A program made the translations under genes and the position numbers. A stretch of DNA of 18,433 bases from DATCJU01 sp036562635 (GTDB lineage: Bacteria; Actinomycetota; Actinomycetes; Mycobacteriales; Pseudonocardiaceae). Shown in pieces: positions 14,552 through 18,433 of this stretch (position 1 is its first letter; every line of letters begins with the position of its first letter). The DNA lies in contig DATCJU010000066.1 of assembly GCA_036562635.1 (NCBI GenBank), positions 1 to 18,433 on the forward strand. The letters are read 5' to 3'. The notes below the pieces were generated by a model that worked only from the letters and a program-made list of their open reading frames with translations, was not told where the DNA came from and made no database searches.

Positions 14552-15433
14552 CTAGCCCAGGTGCTCCACCTGCACGCCCTGCAGGTCCACCGGCAGTTGC
14601 CGCACCTGGAAACCCGTGACGTCCACCGCATCGGGGAGGCGTCCACCGGCCGGCAGGGCCAGCACGGTGGGGCCGGCGCCCGAGACCATGGCCGGAACAC
14701 CCGCCTCCCGCAGCCTCCGCACCAGCCGGGCCGTGGCCGGCCAGGCGGGTTCGCGGTAGTCCTGGTGCAACCGATCCGCCGTGGCCGGCAGCAGCAGGTC
14801 CGGCCGCACCGTCAGAGCGTGCACGACCAGCGCGGACCGTCCCGCGGCGAACGCGGCGTCGGCGTGCGGCACCTGCTCCGGCAACAGACCACGGGTGGTC
14901 GCCGTGGACGACTCCTGTTGCGGTACCAGCACCACCGGCTGCACCTCGGGATGCGGGTCGACACGCACCGCGTGGAACCGCTCGTCCTCCGTCCAGGCGA
15001 TGACCACCCCGCCGTACAGGCTGGCCGCAGCGTTGTCCGCGTGCCCCTCCAGGCCCGCGGCCAGCTGCAACGCCGTGTCGTCCAGCTTCACCTCGGCCAA
15101 CGCGTACGCCGCGGCGACCCCGGCCACGGCCGCCGCCGCCGACGACCCCAACCCGCGCGAGTGCGGAATGGCGTTGCGACATCGCAGCACCACACCGGGC
15201 ACCGCACAGTCCAGGGCCGCCAACGCGGACCGCAGGGCCTGCACCACCAGGTGGCGCTCGTCGTCCGGCACCACACCGGCGCCCTCACCGGACACCTCGA
15301 CCCGCAGACCGGCCGGGATCACCTCCACGTCGACCACGTCGTACAGGCCGAGCGCCATGCCCAGTGCGTCGAAGCCGGGACCGAGGTTGGCGGTGGACGC
15401 GGGCACTCGCACCCGGACGCGACGCCCGATCAT
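14552..15433 (-). CDS. thrB: Homoserine kinase
   Basis: Phosphorylates L-homoserine with ATP to O-phosphohomoserine, the substrate of ThrC. The protein has 293 residues and is a GHMP kinase. It shows the N-terminal motif VPASTANLGPGFDALG (9-24), the glycine-rich phosphate loop PHSRGLGSSAAAA (90-102) that gives the family its signature, and the C-terminal motif SGAGPTVLAL (251-260). ATG 15433 has a strong GGAGGG seven bases upstream. It follows thrC by 56 bp containing a hairpin, so it is probably in the same transcript but with its own ribosome site. It ends in TAG directly before a terminator-like hairpin. Confidence 0.97.
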   Translation of the reverse strand: MIGRRVRVRVPASTANLGPGFDALGMALGLYDVVDVEVIPAGLRVEVSGEGAGVVPDDERHLVVQALRSALAALDCAVPGVVLRCRNAIPHSRGLGSSAAAAVAGVAAAYALAEVKLDDTALQLAAGLEGHADNAAASLYGGVVIAWTEDERFHAVRVDPHPEVQPVVLVPQQESSTATTRGLLPEQVPHADAAFAAGRSALVVHALTVRPDLLLPATADRLHQDYREPAWPATARLVRRLREAGVPAMVSGAGPTVLALPAGGRLPDAVDVTGFQVRQLPVDLQGVQVEHLG

Positions 15434-15453
15434 CCGAAAACCCTCCCGTCTCC

Positions 15454-15487
15454 GCGGACCCCCGACCGGGGATCCGCCGACCGGCGG
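15454..15487 (-). other. Two overlapping, mutually exclusive hairpins between thrC and thrB
   Basis: In the minus-strand transcript GCGGATCCCC pairs with GGGGGTCCGC (15454-15477, 10 bp including one G-U, loop GGTC). The overlapping CCGCC pairs with GGCGG (15474-15487, 5 bp, also loop GGTC). They share bases 15474-15477 and cannot form together. The larger stem ends a few bases before the thrB ribosome site. It could adjust thrB translation or protect the thrC end of the message. Confidence 0.45.
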
Positions 15488-15489
15488 TG

Positions 15490-16590
15490 TCACCGCAGGT
15501 CGAGCGCGGCGGCGATCGCGCCCGGCTCGACCGGCAGCGGCTCCACCTCCGGCACGCCCAGCAACGCGGTGTCCGGGTCCTTGAGCCCGTGCCCGGTCAC
15601 CGTGCACACCACCAGCGAGCCCTTCGGCAGCCGCCCGTCGGCGGCGGTGGCCAGCAGCCCGGCCACACTGGCCGCCGAAGCCGGCTCCACGAACACCCCC
15701 TCGCGGCTGGCCAGCAGCCGGTAGGCGTCCAGGATCTGCTCGTCGGTGACCGCGGCGAATAGCCCGTCCGACTCGTCCCTGGCGGTCACCGCCCCCGTCC
15801 AGGACGCGGGGTTGCCGATGCGGATCGCGGTGGCCACGGTCTCCGGGGCCGACACCGGACGGCCGTGCACCAACGGCGCGGCCCCCGCCGCCTGGAAACC
15901 GAACATCCGGGGCCGGGAGTCGACCAGTCCCTCCGCCGCGTACTCGGAGTACCCCTTCCAGTAGGCGGTGATGTTGCCGGCGTTGCCGACCGGCAGGCAG
16001 TGCACGTCCGGTGCGCGCCCCAGGGCGTCGCAGATCTCGAACGCCGCGGTCTTCTGCCCCTCCAGCCGCACCGGGTTCACCGAGTTCACCAGGGTGATCG
16101 GGTACTCGGCCGCGGTCTTGCGGGCCAGCTCCAGGCAGTCGTCGAAGTTGCCCTCCACCTGCAGGATCCGCGCCCCGTGCGCCACCGCCTGGGCCAGCTT
16201 GCCCAGCGCGATCTTGCCGCGGGGCACCAGCACCGCGCAGGTCAGGCCGGCCCGCGCGGCGTAGGCCGCGGCGGACGCGGAGGTGTTGCCGGTGGAGGCA
16301 CAGATCACGGCCCGGCTGCCCTGGGCGACCGCCGCGGTGATCGCGGTGGTCATGCCACGGTCCTTGAACGAGCCGGTCGGGTTGGCCCCCTCCACCTTCA
16401 GCAGCACCCGGCTCCCGGTCAGCTCGGACAGGTACCGGGCCTCGACCAGCGGTGTTCCCCCCTCGTGCAGGGTCACCGGGGTCGCCCCGGACGGCAGGTC
16501 GATGCGGTGGCGGTAGGCCTCGATGATTCCCGGCCAGGCCGGACGCGCCGAGACCGTGGCGCCCAGCTCCCGAGGCAGCTCGACCGTCAC
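15490..16590 (-). CDS. thrC: Threonine synthase
   Basis: PLP enzyme that converts O-phosphohomoserine to L-threonine and phosphate, last step of the pathway. The 366-residue length fits the short bacterial/actinobacterial class rather than the longer E. coli type. The PLP lysine is Lys76 in NPTGSFKDRGM; the substrate loop ASTGNTSASAAAYAARAG (about 98-115) and the phosphate-binding GNAGNITAY (202-210) are clear, and a C-terminal TVTGHGLKDPD is typical. GTG 16590 overlaps the hom stop by four bases (GTGA) with GAGG four bases upstream, so translation is probably coupled to hom. Confidence 0.97.
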   Translation of the reverse strand: MTVELPRELGATVSARPAWPGIIEAYRHRIDLPSGATPVTLHEGGTPLVEARYLSELTGSRVLLKVEGANPTGSFKDRGMTTAITAAVAQGSRAVICASTGNTSASAAAYAARAGLTCAVLVPRGKIALGKLAQAVAHGARILQVEGNFDDCLELARKTAAEYPITLVNSVNPVRLEGQKTAAFEICDALGRAPDVHCLPVGNAGNITAYWKGYSEYAAEGLVDSRPRMFGFQAAGAAPLVHGRPVSAPETVATAIRIGNPASWTGAVTARDESDGLFAAVTDEQILDAYRLLASREGVFVEPASAASVAGLLATAADGRLPKGSLVVCTVTGHGLKDPDTALLGVPEVEPLPVEPGAIAAALDLR

Positions 16591-17963
16591 GGCGCCTCAC
16601 CCTCCACACGCATCACACTGACCACCTCACGTACCACCGGCAATCCGGCGAGCTTGTCCACCGTCGACCGCAGGGCCGCGTCGGGCGCCGAGTGGGTGAT
16701 CACCACCAGGTTGGCCAGGCCGTCCTCCCCGACGTCGGCACCGTCCCTGCCCTCCTGTCGCACCGAGGCGATGCTCACCCCGTGCTCGGCGAACACCGCC
16801 GCGACCTGGGTGAGCACACCCGGTTTGTCCGCCACGTCCAGCGCGATGTAGTACCGGGTCCGGGTGCGTCCCATCGGACGCACGGGCAGGTCGGCGTAGG
16901 CGGACTCACGGGGGCCCCGCCCGCCCATCACCCGGTTCCTGGCCACCGCGACCAGGTCCCCGAGCACGGCACTGGCCGTCGGCGCGCCCCCGGCACCCTG
17001 GCCGTAGAACATCAGCTGACCCGCGGCCTCCGCCTCCACGAACACCGCGTTGAACGCACCACCGACCCCGGCCAGGGGGTGGCTGCGCGGCACCATCGCC
17101 GGGTGCACCCGCACCGAGACGGACTCGACGGGTTCGCCGTCCTCCCCCGTGTCGACCTCGCGCTCGCAGATGGCCAACAGCTTCACCGTGCGGCCGATCT
17201 CCTTCGCGGCCGCTACGTCGGCCGCGGTCACCGTGGAGATGCCCTCCCGGTACACGTCGGCTGCGGTCACCCGGGTGTGGAAGGCGAGCGAGGCCAGGAT
17301 CGCCGCCTTCGCGGCGGCGTCGTACCCGTCCACGTCGGCGGTCGGGTCCGCCTCGGCGTACCCCAGCGCCGTGGCCTCCTCCAGCACCTCGGCATAACCG
17401 GAGCCGGTGGCGTCCATCGCCGAGAGGATGTAGTTGGTGGTGCCGTTGACGATGCCCATCACCCGGGTGATCCGGTCACCGGCCAACGACTCCCGCAGCG
17501 GGCGGATCAGCGGGATCGCCCCGGCCACGGCGGCCTCGAAGTACAGGTCGGCCCCCGAGGCGTCGGCCGCGGCGAACAGCTCCGCGGCGTGCGAGGCCAG
17601 CAGCGCCTTGTTCGCGGTGACCACCGACTTCCCGGCGCGCAGTGCGTCCAGCAGCAGGGTGCGGGCCGGCTCGATCCCGCCGATCACCTCCACCACCACG
17701 TCGACGTCGGAGGCGACCAGCGTGGCGGCGTCGGTGGTGAGCAGCGAGGCGGGCACCTCGGGGTGCCGGTGCGGTCTGCGCACCGCCACGCCCGCCAGCT
17801 CGACGGTCGCCCCCACCCTGGCCGCGAGGTCGTCCGCCTGCTCCTGGAGCAAACGCACCACCTCGGCGCCCACCGTGCCGCATCCCAGCAGGGCCACCCG
17901 CACGGGGGCGGGACTCGGTACCGGCAGGGGCTCGACGGGGGTGTGCTCCCCCAGCTCGCTCAT
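16587..17963 (-). CDS. hom: Homoserine dehydrogenase, with C-terminal ACT domain
   Basis: Reduces aspartate semialdehyde to L-homoserine with NAD(P)H, the branch point toward threonine and methionine. It has 458 residues. The NAD-binding loop LLGCGTVG (25-32), VVEVIGGIEPA (90-100), TANKALL with the conserved Lys119, and the substrate-binding GYAEADPTADVDGYDAAAK (about 201-219) are present. A C-terminal ACT domain (about 371-450, YYIALDVADKPGVLTQVAAV) is the usual site of feedback control by threonine, so allosteric inhibition is expected. There is no fused aspartokinase. ATG 17963 has GGAGG four bases upstream; the frame is open to 18245 but that extension is Arg/Trp-rich and unlike the family. 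It is 145 bp downstream of lysA. Confidence 0.97.
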   Translation of the reverse strand: MSELGEHTPVEPLPVPSPAPVRVALLGCGTVGAEVVRLLQEQADDLAARVGATVELAGVAVRRPHRHPEVPASLLTTDAATLVASDVDVVVEVIGGIEPARTLLLDALRAGKSVVTANKALLASHAAELFAAADASGADLYFEAAVAGAIPLIRPLRESLAGDRITRVMGIVNGTTNYILSAMDATGSGYAEVLEEATALGYAEADPTADVDGYDAAAKAAILASLAFHTRVTAADVYREGISTVTAADVAAAKEIGRTVKLLAICEREVDTGEDGEPVESVSVRVHPAMVPRSHPLAGVGGAFNAVFVEAEAAGQLMFYGQGAGGAPTASAVLGDLVAVARNRVMGGRGPRESAYADLPVRPMGRTRTRYYIALDVADKPGVLTQVAAVFAEHGVSIASVRQEGRDGADVGEDGLANLVVITHSAPDAALRSTVDKLAGLPVVREVVSVMRVEGEAP

Positions 17964-18028
17964 GACACCTCCAGCGTCTTGCGGGACACCCGCGCCCGGT
18001 CGGCCCGCTCGGGCCAGGCTCCGCCATC

Positions 18029-18064
18029 GTGTCCTGCCGAGGCCTGCGGTCCCCGACAGGACAC
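18029..18064 (-). terminator. Hairpin between lysA and hom
   Basis: The minus-strand transcript can form a 14-bp stem (18029-18042 with 18051-18064) around an 8-nt loop, beginning 44 bp after the lysA stop. The outer 8 bp (GTGTCCTG/CAGGACAC) are perfect; two inner G-U pairs would be A-C mismatches on the other strand, which points to minus-strand RNA. No U-run follows. It may terminate lysA or act as an attenuator before hom. A small GGCCCG/CGGGCC palindrome lies at 18002-18015. Confidence 0.5.
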
Positions 18065-18108
18065 TCGTACCCGATCGGGCCACTTCGGTCCGGTTCCGTG
18101 GCCGTGGC

Positions 18109-18433
18109 TCACGTCGCCTCCAGCCGGAGCAGGTCCTCCAGGGACTCGCGTCGCAGCACCAGGCGGGAGCGACCGTCCGCCACCGCGACCACGGCCGGCC
18201 GGGGGACCAGGTTGTAGCGGCTGGACATCGAGTAGCAGTACGCACCGGTGGCGGCGACCGCGATCAGGTCGCCGGGGGCGAGGTCCTCCGGCAGCCAGCA
18301 GTCCCGCACCACGATGTCGCCGGACTCGCAGTGCTTGCCCACCACGCGGCTCAGCACGGCCTCGGTGCCCTCGTCGGCGGCCCGGGAGACCAGGCGGCAG
18401 TCGTACGTCGCGTCGTAGAGGGCGGTGCGGATG
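18109..18433 (-). CDS. lysA: Diaminopimelate decarboxylase, C-terminal part (partial at right edge)
   Basis: Last enzyme of lysine synthesis; PLP-dependent removal of CO2 from meso-diaminopimelate. Only the last 107 residues are inside the window and the gene continues past the right edge. The fragment shows VVGKHCESGD, with the active-site cysteine contributed to the partner subunit, and GAYCYSMSSRYNLVPRPAVV, with the tyrosine that contacts PLP; both are characteristic of the family's C-terminal barrel. It stops at 18109. Its place next to hom-thrC-thrB matches the mycobacterial order. Confidence 0.93.
   Translation of the reverse strand, partial: IRTALYDATYDCRLVSRAADEGTEAVLSRVVGKHCESGDIVVRDCWLPEDLAPGDLIAVAATGAYCYSMSSRYNLVPRPAVVAVADGRSRLVLRRESLEDLLRLEAT

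Noticed and set aside
15434..16609. Possible upstream fusion to thrB, since its frame is open far into thrC
   Set aside because: The extension is an out-of-frame reading of thrC rich in Arg and Gly; thrB has a strong SD and a standard N-terminus at 15433.
17964..18245. 94-residue N-terminal extension of hom
   Set aside because: Overlaps the lysA 3' end, is Arg/Trp/Ser-rich without homology to the family, and GGAGG is correctly placed before ATG 17963.

Overview
The window is a stretch of conserved core chromosome from a high-GC actinobacterium. Base composition is strongly G+C rich with GC-ending codons, GTG and TTG starts are common, and the order lysA-hom-thrC-thrB-rho-rpmE-prfA-prmC-sua5-wecA-atpI-atpBEFHAGD is the one known from Mycobacterium and relatives. 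The b and delta subunits of ATP synthase are separate genes, whereas mycobacteria carry a fused delta gene. That, plus a WecA very like the mycobacterial arabinogalactan enzyme, suggests a non-mycobacterial relative such as a member of the Pseudonocardiales. This placement is inference from gene content, not a phylogeny. All genes but one lie on the minus strand, so the description below runs from high to low coordinates.

Region 1 (18433-14504), amino acids of the aspartate family. The 3' end of lysA is followed by a hairpin, then hom, thrC (GTGA overlap with hom) and thrB, which together convert aspartate semialdehyde to threonine. Hairpins follow lysA, separate thrC from thrB, and close the run after thrB.

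Region 2 (14503-8091), transcription termination and translation. rho has a convincing promoter, a leader of about 290 nt and a long Arg-rich insertion. After a convergent plus-strand membrane-protein gene of unknown function come rpmE (zinc-type L31, TTG start), a very long RNA hairpin, prfA (RF1), prmC (RF1/RF2 methyltransferase, overlapping prfA) and sua5 (t6A tRNA modification).

Region 3 (8080-6848): wecA, the polyprenyl-phosphate GlcNAc-1-phosphate transferase that starts cell-wall linker assembly.

Region 4 (6794-1), the F0F1 ATP synthase operon: two small AtpI/AtpZ-type membrane proteins, then atpB, atpE, atpF, atpH, atpA, atpG and the first part of atpD. atpC lies beyond the left edge if the usual order holds.

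No mobile element, CRISPR array, tRNA, rRNA or defence system was seen. The window is mostly ordinary housekeeping DNA. The points most worth a second look are RNA structures between genes, several with G-U pairs that only work in the minus-strand transcript, an internal duplication in the delta subunit, and the lone plus-strand membrane-protein gene. I found no evidence for a wholly new system.
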